Below, piece after piece: positions 46,240 to 55,292 of a stretch of 64,000 nt of DNA (positions within the stretch are counted from its first letter, which is position 1; each line of letters opens with the position of its first letter). Position numbers and translations under genes: made by a program. The notes below the pieces were generated by a model, which had not been told where the DNA came from, made no database searches, and saw only the letters and a list, made by a program, of their open reading frames with translations. Source of the DNA: Streptomyces sp. DSM 15324 (GTDB taxonomy: Bacteria > Actinomycetota > Actinomycetes > Streptomycetales > Streptomycetaceae); the NCBI RefSeq assembly GCF_001514285.1, contig NZ_KQ949030.1, positions 45,696-109,695 on the forward strand. Direction: 5' to 3'.

Positions 46240-47235
46240 TCTGCCGCGATCGGCGGGGGCGTGCGCCGGGGGTGGCACGCGACCGGTGACCGGTGTGCCG
46301 GGCGCTCCCCGGCACACCGGTCACCACGGTGCACTCCGTACACGGCATCAGGTTGAGGCGCTCGCCGCCGCGGTCCCAGACGAGAAGCCTGCTGCACTGG
46401 GCGCAGTGTCCGGCGTCCTTCCCTGGCGTCCCCTGCGTCGGGACCTCCGGCGCCGGGGTGGTGGTCTCGCGCTCGTGCATCTCGAAGAGGACCGCGAGCG
46501 CGGCCGTGAGGTCGTTCGCGCCGACCGGGCTGATGTCGATGTTCTCGCTGACCTTGTCGAAGTCGTCGCGGGCCACGATGAACTTCCGGCGCCCGGCTTC
46601 CTAAGCGATGCGGACCGAATCGACGACGTCCAGCACGCTGCCGACCGAGCCGTCCAGACCGAGTTCGTCGATCATGACCACGCCGTTCAGCGCGGCCGGG
46701 TCGATGACGCCGGCCGCAAGGCGGTGCAGGCAAGCGCCAGGTCCGAGCCTGAGCCGGATCGGACAACCCTCCAGTGGGCGACGATCTGTATGAGGCCCGG
46801 CTCCCACCCGAAGCCGACGTTGATGGTGCCCGCGCGGAGGCGGTCGCGGATCTCGTGGGCGAACTTGGCGTTAGGGCCGAAGACGTGGAATTCCGGGGTG
46901 GGTGTCGGGTGGTACTCGGCCCGGATTACGGCCATGCCCTCCGCCGTGGGGAACGAACTGGCCGCGTTGCTGCGCCGGGCGATGCCGACGGCGGCGACGG
47001 CGATCGGCCGGTACGGCTCGCCCTCGGCCGCAGTCTGCCATCCGTCCTCGTCCGGGCCGCCGAAGAGGACGGTCTGATTGAGCAGGCCGGTGACGTCGTC
47101 GGCCTTGCTGTCGGCGAGTGGGCTGGCCGGGGTGAAGGGGGCCCGGCAGAGGGACCTGCCGTCCGCGTCGCGGACTTCGTGCAGCTCACCGTCGCTGGTT
47201 TCGGCGGTGATCGGCCGAGGGGGATGCGCCCGCGG
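46240..47235 (-). pseudogene. Lon/ChlI-fold (S16-like) protein with C-terminal zinc ribbon, broken
   Basis: From the 5' side the readings are DGELHEVRDADGRSLCRAPF, YRPIAVAAVGIARRSNAASS, VFGPNAKFAHEIRDRL, INVGFGWEPGLIQIV and GSGSDLALAC. After a frame change near 46740 come GVIDPAALNGVVMIDELGLD and GSVGSVLDVVDSVRIA. A TAG at 46603-46601 then sits where a Glu codon is expected, followed in frame by EAGRRKFIVARDDFDKVSEN, LTAALAVLFEMHERE and two CxxC pairs (CAQC, CTEC). The DLALA...GVVMIDELGLDGSV...RKFIVAR order resembles the S16 (Lon/ComM-like) fold. A frameshift plus a nonsense codon make it a pseudogene. Its original role is not known to me. Confidence 0.45.
46287..46323. terminator. strong hairpin between convergent remnants
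   Basis: TGACCGGTGTGCCGGG and CCCGGCACACCGGTCA form a perfect 16-bp stem with a five-base loop, about 55 bases after the GH6 stop. It can act as a bidirectional terminator for the convergent broken genes. Confidence 0.65.
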
Positions 47236-47428
47236 TGGCCGTCGTGTCGCAGAGGAAGCCGGTGGGGCCGCGCCGGGCGGTGCCTCACCGGGACGACTCG
47301 GCCGGGACTGAGGTGCTGTCGGTGGATTACCAGGCGTTGGTGGCCGCCGCCCTGGAGGCGGGAGCCGATGGGCTGGGTGCCCGGCGCGCAGCGGTGCTGC
47401 TGAGGTCGGACAGCGCCTCCGCCTCCAG

Positions 47429-47840
47429 TCAGGCGAAGGATTGTAGAAGGATGCGGGCGGCGTCCCGGTCGGTCGTGGAGGCCGGCGTGACCAGCACGGC
47501 CGGCACGTCCGAGGGTGTCGGTGAGCAGGTGCTCTTGCGCCCGTTGATCTTCTTCCCGGCGTCGTATCCCCGTGAAGTGAAGGTGACCGTGGCGTCCGCC
47601 TTCACCGACTGGGAGTCCGCGACCCCCGCGCTCGGCTCCGGGCTGCGGCCCTCAGCCCGGCGGACGGCCTCACGCAGCAGCTCATGCATCTCGGCCACCA
47701 GCCCCGCATCCCACCACCAGCCGAGATAGCATACGCCCGCGGCCAGGGCGGGAAGTCGCAGGGCATCGCCAGCCACTTGATGCCGTTCTCAACGAGATCA
47801 GTCACACCCGACAACAGGGCCTCTTGCTCTCCCTGTCGCA
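47429..47840 (-). pseudogene. IS5-family transposase, internal fragment
   Basis: Readings VENGIKWLAMPCDFPPWPRA, DAGLVAEMHELLREAVRRAE, GRSPEPSAGVADSQSVKADA (first catalytic Asp in DSQSVK), SRGYDAGKKINGRK and LVTPASTTDRDAARILLQSF belong to one IS5-family transposase. They lie in at least three frames, and the C-terminal Glu region is missing. The fragment is inactive debris between the Lon-like remnant and the esterase genes. Confidence 0.65.
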
Positions 47841-48032
47841 GACGCTGGTCACCGGGATGGACACGACCACCTCCTGGCCGGGGCCATCCCGGTGACCAGC
47901 GCGAATCGGTCGTGGGCCAGGCCCACGGATGCTTCGGCGGTGACCTGCGCTCACGGGGCATGGTGACGCCCGCTGGACGTCGACGCGTTCGTCAGCGTCC
48001 GGCCACTTGCGGGCGCCCACCGCACGGAGCGC

Positions 48033-48995
48033 TCAGAAAGTGCTGGGGGCTGGGGTGGTGAGGCCGCTTCTGTCGAGGCCGAGGAAGGTGACGGCGTAGG
48101 CGAGCATTCCGCCCTGCGGCAGGGTGTGGCCCGTGCCTGCGATGCTGATGCCTTCGACGGGGGACTGCGCGCCGGTGCCGCCGTAGCGGGTCCGGGTCCA
48201 GGCCGACTGCGGCCGGTCGGTGGCGGTCGGTGTCTGGCTCAGGGCGTGGAGGTTGGTCCACTGCTTGATCTCTTCGCCGAAGTTGGGATAGGCGAGGGTC
48301 GTGTCGGTGGTGCCGTGCCACACCTGCATGCGCGGGTAGTGACCGGTGTAGCCCGGATACATGGAACGAGCCAGGTCCCCCCACTGCTGCGCCGATTTGC
48401 GCACATTGCCACCGGAACACTGGCTGTTCCACTGGGAACCGTCCCTGGTGGCGAAGCAGCCCGCCGGCACCCCGGAGAACGCGGAGGCGGCACTGAAGAC
48501 ATCTGGGTACTCGGCGGCCAGCACGTTCGTCATCATGGCCCCTGACGAGAAACCGCTGACGACGATGCGAGCCGGGTCGACGTTGTAGCGCTGCCGGGTG
48601 TAACCGACCATCGACATGATGCCGGTGGAGTCGCTGCCGCCGTTGCGCTTGAGCGCCGCCGGTGACGAGACGTCGAAGCAGTGCCCGTCGCGGGTGGCCT
48701 CGGGCAGGACGATGATGTAACCGTACCGGTCGGCGGCGGAGACGTAGTCGTGTCCGTTGCCGCCGAAGATTCCCCCGGCCGAGCCCCCGCAGTAGTGGAC
48801 CAGGACCAACAGGGCCGGCCTGGAAGCCAGGTGATCGGGCACGTAGAGGTACATGTTGAGGTTGGTGGGGTTGTTCCCGAAGCCGGTGATGCGGGTCAGA
48901 CCCGCCGCTGCCGCGGGCTGGGGCGCCAGGAGCGTCAGGACTGCGGCCAGCGGCAGCAACACCATCGCCAGGGCCGCACGCAGAGTGCGTCTCAC
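48033..48995 (-). CDS. secreted CE1/PHB-depolymerase-type esterase
   Basis: GTG 48995 (MRRTLRAALAMVLLPLAAVL) is chosen because it starts a Sec signal peptide and has GAGG seven bases upstream. The frame continues far upstream without sense. The protein has 320 residues. The alpha/beta hydrolase core shows LASRPALLVLVHYCGGSAGG, the nucleophile in VVSGFSSGAMMTNVLAAEYP, an Asp in WHGTTDTTLAY and a C-terminal GTGHTLPQGG histidine. This is the PHB-depolymerase-like esterase layout used by acetylxylan and feruloyl esterases. It most likely deacylates plant polysaccharide. Unlike its neighbours it carries no CBM13. Confidence 0.85.
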   Translation of the reverse strand: MRRTLRAALAMVLLPLAAVLTLLAPQPAAAAGLTRITGFGNNPTNLNMYLYVPDHLASRPALLVLVHYCGGSAGGIFGGNGHDYVSAADRYGYIIVLPEATRDGHCFDVSSPAALKRNGGSDSTGIMSMVGYTRQRYNVDPARIVVSGFSSGAMMTNVLAAEYPDVFSAASAFSGVPAGCFATRDGSQWNSQCSGGNVRKSAQQWGDLARSMYPGYTGHYPRMQVWHGTTDTTLAYPNFGEEIKQWTNLHALSQTPTATDRPQSAWTRTRYGGTGAQSPVEGISIAGTGHTLPQGGMLAYAVTFLGLDRSGLTTPAPSTF

Positions 48996-49233
48996 AAGTG
49001 AACCTCGTTTCCGTTGATCGTTACGGGCCGGGAAGCGGCTCGCCCGCCGGCGGTTCGCATCGGGCGGTCGGGCGTCCGGTGCCGGTGCCGGTGCCGGTGG
49101 AGGGCGACTCCGGGGCGGGTCGTCGCCCGGCGTGGTAAGCGGGTCCCGGCCCACGACGTGTACGCGGAGGCCGGCGCCCCCGGTTGTCTGTCGGGCCGGG
49201 CCCGTACGGTGTCGTGCGAGCCCGGCCCGTGTG

Positions 49234-50568
49234 TCAGTTCTCCAGGCGCCAGCGCTGGTTCGCTCCGCCCGAGCAACTCCACAGCTGGATTTTGGTGCCG
49301 TTGCCGGTCGCCTGGCCGCTCGCGTCCAGGCAGAGCCCCGACTGCGCTGCTGTGATCGTGCCGTCGGGATTGATGTTCCATTGCTGGTCCGCCTGCCCGC
49401 TGCAGTCCCAGATCGCCGCGGGGGTGCCGTTGCCCGCTGCCTGGCCGACACCCAGGCACTTATTGCCGTAGACAACCAGCTGCTTTGCGGCGGTATGCGT
49501 CCACCGTTGGTTGGAGCCACCGTTGCAGTCCCACAGTTGTGCCTGCGTACCGTTGGCCGTGGTGGAGTTGTTGATGTCGAGGCAGCGCCCCGACTGCTGG
49601 CCGACGATCTTCTGGCTGTCGGACGGCTGTGGCGGTGTCGTGTTCGAGCCGAACTGTGTGAAGAACTGCCACACCGCCGCCGACGTCCAGGTGCGCCAGC
49701 CGCTGCCGGGGGAACCATCCAGGGGACCGGGGTCGTGGCCGCCGTCGAACGCGGCCCACACGACCGGGTATCCGGACCTGCATCCGGAGTACGAGGTGAG
49801 GATGTGGCTCAGGCTTCCCTGGCCGGGCTCGGGCGGGTTCTGCCGGGTGCAGCCGTTGTTCCGGACGAAGGTGTCGCGCAGTTCCCGTCCCAGCGAGATG
49901 GGCAGCACGTTGTCCCTGATGCCGTGCAGCCCCATGTAGGCGATGGGCTGCGTGCCGCCGTTGCACCCGCTGAGGTTGGCGCCGGAGTAGACCGCGACCG
50001 CGCGGAAGACCGTCGCCCGGGAACAGGCGAGGGCGTACGACATCCCGCCGCCGTAGCTGAAGCCGCCGGCGAACAACTGGGTGGTGTCGACGCACAGGCC
50101 CGCTTCGATCTGGTTGACCATGGCGTCGACGAAGGCCAGGTCCTGGCCTCCGGGGTTGGCCCAGCCGTTGCCGTTGCCCTGGGGGGCGACGAAGATCGTG
50201 CCGTTGTTCGCGTTGTCCGCCAGGCGCCTGAGGCCGTAGTAGGACCAGTTGTACCCGTCCGTTCCGCCCGAGTCGACGTCGTTCGCGGTGCCGCCCCGCC
50301 AGTGGAAGCCGAAGATCAGCCGGTAGGGGCGGTTGCTGTCGTAGCCGGCGGGGACCCGCAGGATGTAACTGCGGTTCTGGCCGCCACTCTGAATCGTGTG
50401 GTTGCCACTGGTCAGCGCCGGGGGCTTGCCACAACCGGCGCTCGCCGCGGCGGCCGCCTTGGTGGCCGGCGCGGGCGCGCCCAGGGTACTGCTGATCGAG
50501 GTACCCGCAGTTGTCAGGACCAGAAGTAACGCGGCCGCGATGGACAGGAAGAGCGGTGTGCGTTTCAT
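49234..50568 (-). CDS. secreted CE1-type feruloyl/acetyl esterase with CBM13
   Basis: ATG 50568 has AAGGAG just upstream, giving 444 residues. Signal peptide: MKRTPLFLSIAAALLLVLTT. The catalytic domain has SYILRVPAGYDSNRPYRLIF, GFHWRGGTANDVDSGG, a nucleophile in FAGGFSYGGGMSYALACSRA and His in WAAFDGGHDPGP, the feruloyl-esterase B / PHB-depolymerase pattern. After a short linker (TTPPQPSDSQ) a ricin-type CBM13 spans about 315-444 with three repeats (GRCLDINNSTTANG, KCLGVGQAAGNG, GLCLDASGQATGNG, each with a QxW). It probably cleaves ferulate or acetate esters from arabinose- or galactose-bearing chains. It follows the fucosidase gene by 45 bases. Confidence 0.87.
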   Translation of the reverse strand: MKRTPLFLSIAAALLLVLTTAGTSISSTLGAPAPATKAAAAASAGCGKPPALTSGNHTIQSGGQNRSYILRVPAGYDSNRPYRLIFGFHWRGGTANDVDSGGTDGYNWSYYGLRRLADNANNGTIFVAPQGNGNGWANPGGQDLAFVDAMVNQIEAGLCVDTTQLFAGGFSYGGGMSYALACSRATVFRAVAVYSGANLSGCNGGTQPIAYMGLHGIRDNVLPISLGRELRDTFVRNNGCTRQNPPEPGQGSLSHILTSYSGCRSGYPVVWAAFDGGHDPGPLDGSPGSGWRTWTSAAVWQFFTQFGSNTTPPQPSDSQKIVGQQSGRCLDINNSTTANGTQAQLWDCNGGSNQRWTHTAAKQLVVYGNKCLGVGQAAGNGTPAAIWDCSGQADQQWNINPDGTITAAQSGLCLDASGQATGNGTKIQLWSCSGGANQRWRLEN

Positions 50569-50613
50569 ACGGCTCCTTCTTCCGTGGTAGGGGGATGAAC
50601 ACAGAGCTGGTGC

Positions 50614-52596
50614 TCAGACGGCTGCGATAGTCCATGCGTTGTTGGTGCTGGAGTTCGGCGTCCACATCACCGTGGTCGAGCCGGCGGTGGTGCTGCCGCT
50701 GCCGTCGAGAGCCGTTCCGGTGCCCCGATTGACGATCTGGTAGCGATTGCCACCGAGACTGGTGAGCGACCACTGCTGGTTGTTGCCGCCGTTCCAGGCC
50801 TGCTGGCGGGCGGGGGCGCCGTTGGCGGAGTTGCCGTAGCTGTCGGCGACCATGCCGTTGGTGCGGTTCACGATGCGGTGGTAGCCGTTGCCGAGGTCGA
50901 TCAGCTGCCACTGCAGGTTCGTGCTGCCGTCGTAGTTCCACTGTTTGAGGTTGGCGCCGGATGCGACGTTGCCCCCGCTGTCGAGGACCAGTCCGCTGGT
51001 CGCATTGGCGATCTTCACCCAGGTCGTGGAGCCGCCCGGCGCGCCCAGGACGGGGATCTCACCGGAGAAGGTGAGCTTGACCGTGTACGCCAGGGCGCTG
51101 AACGGCGGGTTGGACGAGGGCATGGTGAGGTGCAGGCCCGCGGCGTCCTGGGTCGGCGCGGGCAGGTCGATGTATGTGCCGGCGGTGTTGTTCAGCAGTT
51201 CGGCACCGGTCAGGCTGCTGAGGTTGATCTGCTGGGAGTTCAGGGTCGTGATGGTCATGGTCCCGCCCTGCCAGCCCAGCGCGGTGGCGTAGAGGACCTT
51301 GTTGTCCCGGCTGCGGGTGAACCGTATGTCCTGCGGTTTGCCGGCCACCGGTCCGCTGAACGAACCTCCGCCCATCTTGGTGGGGCCCTCGCCGTAACTG
51401 GCCCAGGAGCGGGTGCCGTAGACCGCCTCTCCGAAACGGCTGAGCCAGTCGCCCATGGCGAGCAGGATGGACTGCTGTCCGGAAGGGATGGTGCCGTCGG
51501 CCATCGGAGCGATGTTCAGGAGCATGTTGCCGCCCTTGCTGACCCGGTCGATCAGCGAGTGGAGCAGTGCCTGGGTCGAGTAGTAGCCGATGCCCACCGT
51601 GTAGCACCAGCTGGAGGAGGAGATGCTGTCGTCGGTCAGCCAGTAGGGGGTGAGCAGCCCCGCCGGGCCGCCGCGCTCGAAGTCGAAGACCTCTCCCTTG
51701 TTGTTGAGGCCGTCCTTGTAGGTCGCGACCACGTCCTTGTTCCACGCGACGGCCTGGTTGTAGTAGTGCGCGAGGAACTGGAGCCGGTAGGACTCCTGCA
51801 CCAGGTGCAGGTCGAAGTCCTGCCAGACCAGGTCCGGCTGGTAGCCGTCGATGACCTCGACCAGCTTGTCGTACCAGAGCTTGTTCTCCGCCGCCGAGCC
51901 CTGCTGGCCGTAGAGGATGCGGAGCGTGGGGTCCGACTGGGACGGCACGTGGTCGTAGTAGCCGTTGAAGTTGTAGGCGTGGTGCAGCGAGGCCATGAAC
52001 TTCAGCCCCTGCCCGCGGATGGCCTGGGCGTGCAGTCCCACGAGGTCGAGTTTCGGGCCATGCTGGACCGAGTTCCACGGGTTGGAGCGGCTGTTCCACA
52101 TGGAGAAGCCGTCGTGGTGTTCGGCGACCGGTCCGGCGAATCTGGCGCCCGCGGCCTTGAACAGCCGCGCCCAGGCCTCCGGATCGAACCTGCCGCCCTG
52201 GGAGACGAGTCTGGGGGCGAACTGCACGTAGTTGCCGGCCTTGTCGCGGGCACCGTCGATGAAGTTGTGGTATGGCCATGCCGAGGGGTCGCCGTAGGTG
52301 GCGATGTGGTGGCGGTTCTCCGCCGAGCCGCCGATGTACATGGTGCGCGGATACCACTCGTTCCCGAAGGCTGGGACGCTGAAGACGCCCCAGTGGTAGT
52401 AGATGCCGAACTTGGCGTCCTGGAACCAGGCCGGGGCCGGGGGATGCTGATCCACTGAGGACCAGCTCGCGGTGTAGCTTCCGGGGCCGTCGGTCGCGGC
52501 GGCCCGGGGGGCGAACCGCAGCAGGCCGAAGGCTGTCGCCGCGCCGGCCGCCGCCAGCAGTCGGCGTCGGCTGAGCGGCAGGGAAGAGGAAGACAT
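50614..52596 (-). CDS. secreted GH29 alpha-L-fucosidase with CBM13-like domain
   Basis: ATG 52596 begins a twin-arginine signal (SRRRLLAAAGAATAFGLL). The open frame extends further upstream without sense. The protein has 660 residues. GH29 landmarks are FQDAKFGIYYHWGVFSVPAF, EHHDGFSMWNSRSNPWN, nucleophile-type Asp in QPDLVWQDFDLHL, GGNMLLNIAPMADGTIP and an inner beta-sandwich to about 500. The C-terminal 150 residues are a ricin-fold lectin (LVLDSGGNVASGANLKQWNY, NNQQWSLTSLGG). It should release terminal L-fucose from plant (xyloglucan, arabinogalactan protein) or animal glycans. Tat export is unusual among its neighbours. Confidence 0.9.
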   Translation of the reverse strand: MSSSSLPLSRRRLLAAAGAATAFGLLRFAPRAAATDGPGSYTASWSSVDQHPPAPAWFQDAKFGIYYHWGVFSVPAFGNEWYPRTMYIGGSAENRHHIATYGDPSAWPYHNFIDGARDKAGNYVQFAPRLVSQGGRFDPEAWARLFKAAGARFAGPVAEHHDGFSMWNSRSNPWNSVQHGPKLDLVGLHAQAIRGQGLKFMASLHHAYNFNGYYDHVPSQSDPTLRILYGQQGSAAENKLWYDKLVEVIDGYQPDLVWQDFDLHLVQESYRLQFLAHYYNQAVAWNKDVVATYKDGLNNKGEVFDFERGGPAGLLTPYWLTDDSISSSSWCYTVGIGYYSTQALLHSLIDRVSKGGNMLLNIAPMADGTIPSGQQSILLAMGDWLSRFGEAVYGTRSWASYGEGPTKMGGGSFSGPVAGKPQDIRFTRSRDNKVLYATALGWQGGTMTITTLNSQQINLSSLTGAELLNNTAGTYIDLPAPTQDAAGLHLTMPSSNPPFSALAYTVKLTFSGEIPVLGAPGGSTTWVKIANATSGLVLDSGGNVASGANLKQWNYDGSTNLQWQLIDLGNGYHRIVNRTNGMVADSYGNSANGAPARQQAWNGGNNQQWSLTSLGGNRYQIVNRGTGTALDGSGSTTAGSTTVMWTPNSSTNNAWTIAAV

Positions 52597-52664
52597 GGAA
52601 GGGGGCCTCTCGGGGGAACGACACGGGAGATCGGGGAGTTGGCGACGGTCAACCGGTCGCCGGG

Positions 52665-55073
52665 TCAGTCGCGCCTCCACTTCTGGCCGCTGCTGCCGTT
52701 GCAGGTCCACAGCTGCAGCAGGGTGCCGTTGGCCGTTCCCGCGCCGGTGGCGTCGAGGCACAGGCCGGACTGGACACCGGTGATCGTGCCGTCGGCGTGG
52801 TACGTCCACTTCTGGTTGCCACCGCCGGTGCAGTCCCAGATGTCCACCTTCGTACCCGGGGTGGTTCCCTGGCCCGCGGCGTCCAGGCAGTCGCTGCCGT
52901 AGACGCGCAGCTCGTCGGCCTGGGTGTTCGTCCACTGCTGGTTGCTGCCGCCGTTGCAGTCCCACAGCGCCACCTGGGTGCCGGCCGTGTGCGACTGGTT
53001 CGGTACGTCCACGCACCGGCCCGAGGCGACTCCGACGATCGCGCCGGTCGTACCGCCGTCGTTTCCGCCGCTGCCGGGGGTGATGGACAGGTTGTCGAAC
53101 TGGGCCGTCTCTCCCTGGCTGGTCCCGTAGCCGATCTGCCCGGTCGCCCAGGTGCGGTCGTTCGCGGAACCGACCGTGGCACCGTCGACGACCGCGGTGA
53201 TCGTGGTACCGGAGAAGGTGAGGCCCAGGGTGTGCCACCGGTTGGTGCCCAGCGCGGCGGTCGTGCCGCGGGCCAGGGTGGAGACGGTGCCGTTGGTGTT
53301 CGAGTTCAGGATCGACCAGGCCCCGGTGTCGCTCACCCGCAGGCGGTAGGCGTTCTGCCCTCCGCCACGGTCGTAGTCGTGGCCGCCCGCACGGCCGATC
53401 AGTTCGACGTATCCGGGCTGTTCGAGCAGCGCGTCCGACGAGAACGTGTAGTTGCCCCAGCCCACGTCACCGAGCAGGGCGTGCGGATCGGTCAGGGAGT
53501 CCCAGGTGATCGGCTTCTGCGGGCTCATCTGGCGCACGCACTTTCCGCTGCGGCCGCCGCCGCAGCCCACCGCCTCGAAGGCGCCCTGCCAGTCCATGAG
53601 GTATTTCGCCTCGGTGCCGATGGCGTAGCCGTCGAAGGAGTCGCTGTACGGCAGCTTCATCGCGCCCTTGGCAGGACCGGTTGCGGTGCCCTTACCCTGG
53701 CCGGTGGTGGTGGTCAGGGTGTACATGTGGCCGGGCTGGACGGTCAGGCTGAAACTGCTGCCGGACGGGGTGATGTCCGTGGCGTGCACGAAGTGGTCGG
53801 CCGGGTTGCCGGACCTGACGTCGGTGGACCAGACGTGGACGGTCCTGGTCGACAGCCCCCCGGTGACGTTGAAGTTCAGTGTCCGAGCGCTGCCGGCGTC
53901 CATCGTCTCGATGATCGTGGAGTAGTCGGAGTTGTTGGTGGACTTGAGTGAGACGTAGCTTCCGTTGTTGCGGTCGCCGTCGATGTAGCCGCTGGAGGAG
54001 TCGAGGTAACGCCACCCGGGCGCGGTGAACTGGCTGGTGTGTGCCATCACCCAGGTGTTCTTGCCGATCGCGTAGGAGCCGGACCACGGCTGCGAGGCCA
54101 GGGCGAGGCCCATGGTGGGGTACGGCAGGTTGGGTGTGAGCGCGGCGACCACCGGCCAGTTGAGATAGGCGGTCATCCGTCCGTCGATGTAACCGCGGTT
54201 GATGCCGCGGGCCACGGCCTGTGCTCCCCCGTTGTAGTCGTCCGAGCCGTTCTCACTCGCCCACAGGGGCTTGCCGGACGTGATGGCGGCCTGCGGCACC
54301 GAGCAGTTGGACTGCGACGACCGGTAGCCACAGGGATAGTGCGTGCCGATGGCGCTCACCGCGGACGCGAACCCCGGGTTGGCGTTGATGTCGTTCGCCA
54401 CGGCCCAGTCCGAGTCGGCCGCGACGATCTTGACGCTGCCGTAGCCGTTGCTGTTGAGCGCGCCGCGCAGCTGCTGGTACCAGGAAACGTTGTAGCCCCG
54501 CTCGTTCCACCCGCCGAGGTAGTCGATGCTCAGCCCGTGCTGCTTGGCGCACCCCAGCCACGAGAGCGCGTAGTTGACCATGTCGGTGGACCAGAAGTTC
54601 CCGCCACCGATCCAGCCGGGCGCACCCCAGGCGAGCCCGTACAGCTTGATGTCGGGGTTGCGCGCTTTGGCCTGCTCCATCAGCCACCATTCGTAGCCCC
54701 GGTCGCAGTTCAGGTCGGACCGGGTGTGCTGGTGACTGGGCTCGGCTCCCGAGGTGGAGTTGGTGTCGCCGCCGATCTCCGCCTTGAGCATCTGCAGGGA
54801 GGCGCCGTAACCGGGCTTGAAAAGGTAGTCGAGGATCTGGCCGCGCTGGGGCTCGGGATAGTCGATCAGGAGTCTGCTGTTGCCGCCCCCGCCGCTGATC
54901 GCGCCGACGCCGTCGAAGGTCCGGCCGCCGGACGCGCCGTTGATCGTGACGGAGGTGGCGGCCTGGGCCGGCCCGGCGGCCGTGCCCACGATGCCGCCGG
55001 CGGTCAGGAGGAGGCCCGCGAGCACGGCCGTCGAGGCGCGCAGGCGCCGGAACAACCGCCTGAATGCTGACAC
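52665..55073 (-). CDS. secreted GH59 galactocerebrosidase-like beta-galactosidase with CBM13
   Basis: ATG 55073 gives 802 residues with a long signal peptide (LRASTAVLAGLLLTAGGIVG). The GH59 domain begins SVTINGASGGRTFDGVGAIS and GGGGNSRLLIDYPEPQRGQI. It has the acid/base Glu in DYLGGWNERGYNVSWYQ and the nucleophile in KPLWASENGSDDYNGG, then a beta-sandwich and a lectin-like domain (SFDGYAIGTEAKYLMDWQGA). A CBM13 with three ricin repeats occupies about 675-802. GH59 in bacteria is uncommon. The animal enzyme removes galactose from galactosylceramide, whereas a secreted, CBM-linked bacterial form more likely attacks beta-galactosides of plant polymers. It lies 68 bases upstream of the fucosidase gene. 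Confidence 0.88.
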   Translation of the reverse strand: MSAFRRLFRRLRASTAVLAGLLLTAGGIVGTAAGPAQAATSVTINGASGGRTFDGVGAISGGGGNSRLLIDYPEPQRGQILDYLFKPGYGASLQMLKAEIGGDTNSTSGAEPSHQHTRSDLNCDRGYEWWLMEQAKARNPDIKLYGLAWGAPGWIGGGNFWSTDMVNYALSWLGCAKQHGLSIDYLGGWNERGYNVSWYQQLRGALNSNGYGSVKIVAADSDWAVANDINANPGFASAVSAIGTHYPCGYRSSQSNCSVPQAAITSGKPLWASENGSDDYNGGAQAVARGINRGYIDGRMTAYLNWPVVAALTPNLPYPTMGLALASQPWSGSYAIGKNTWVMAHTSQFTAPGWRYLDSSSGYIDGDRNNGSYVSLKSTNNSDYSTIIETMDAGSARTLNFNVTGGLSTRTVHVWSTDVRSGNPADHFVHATDITPSGSSFSLTVQPGHMYTLTTTTGQGKGTATGPAKGAMKLPYSDSFDGYAIGTEAKYLMDWQGAFEAVGCGGGRSGKCVRQMSPQKPITWDSLTDPHALLGDVGWGNYTFSSDALLEQPGYVELIGRAGGHDYDRGGGQNAYRLRVSDTGAWSILNSNTNGTVSTLARGTTAALGTNRWHTLGLTFSGTTITAVVDGATVGSANDRTWATGQIGYGTSQGETAQFDNLSITPGSGGNDGGTTGAIVGVASGRCVDVPNQSHTAGTQVALWDCNGGSNQQWTNTQADELRVYGSDCLDAAGQGTTPGTKVDIWDCTGGGNQKWTYHADGTITGVQSGLCLDATGAGTANGTLLQLWTCNGSSGQKWRRD

Positions 55074-55292
55074 GGTGGGTTCCTTTCGCAGGTCGGGGGT
55101 GTCCCGCGGCCGGTTGTGGCGGTCCGGCCGCGGGACCCGGTGGCAGAGAGGTCAGCGGACGAGGAAGTCCTGGTTGGTGCCCGGCGCGTTCTTGCACGGC
55201 CGCTGGTCCGGTTGCCGGCCCGCGTTGCCGTCGGCGTCGTGGACGTCCGGGCACGGACCGCTGGGGACCGCGGCCTCGGGTGTGAAAGGAGC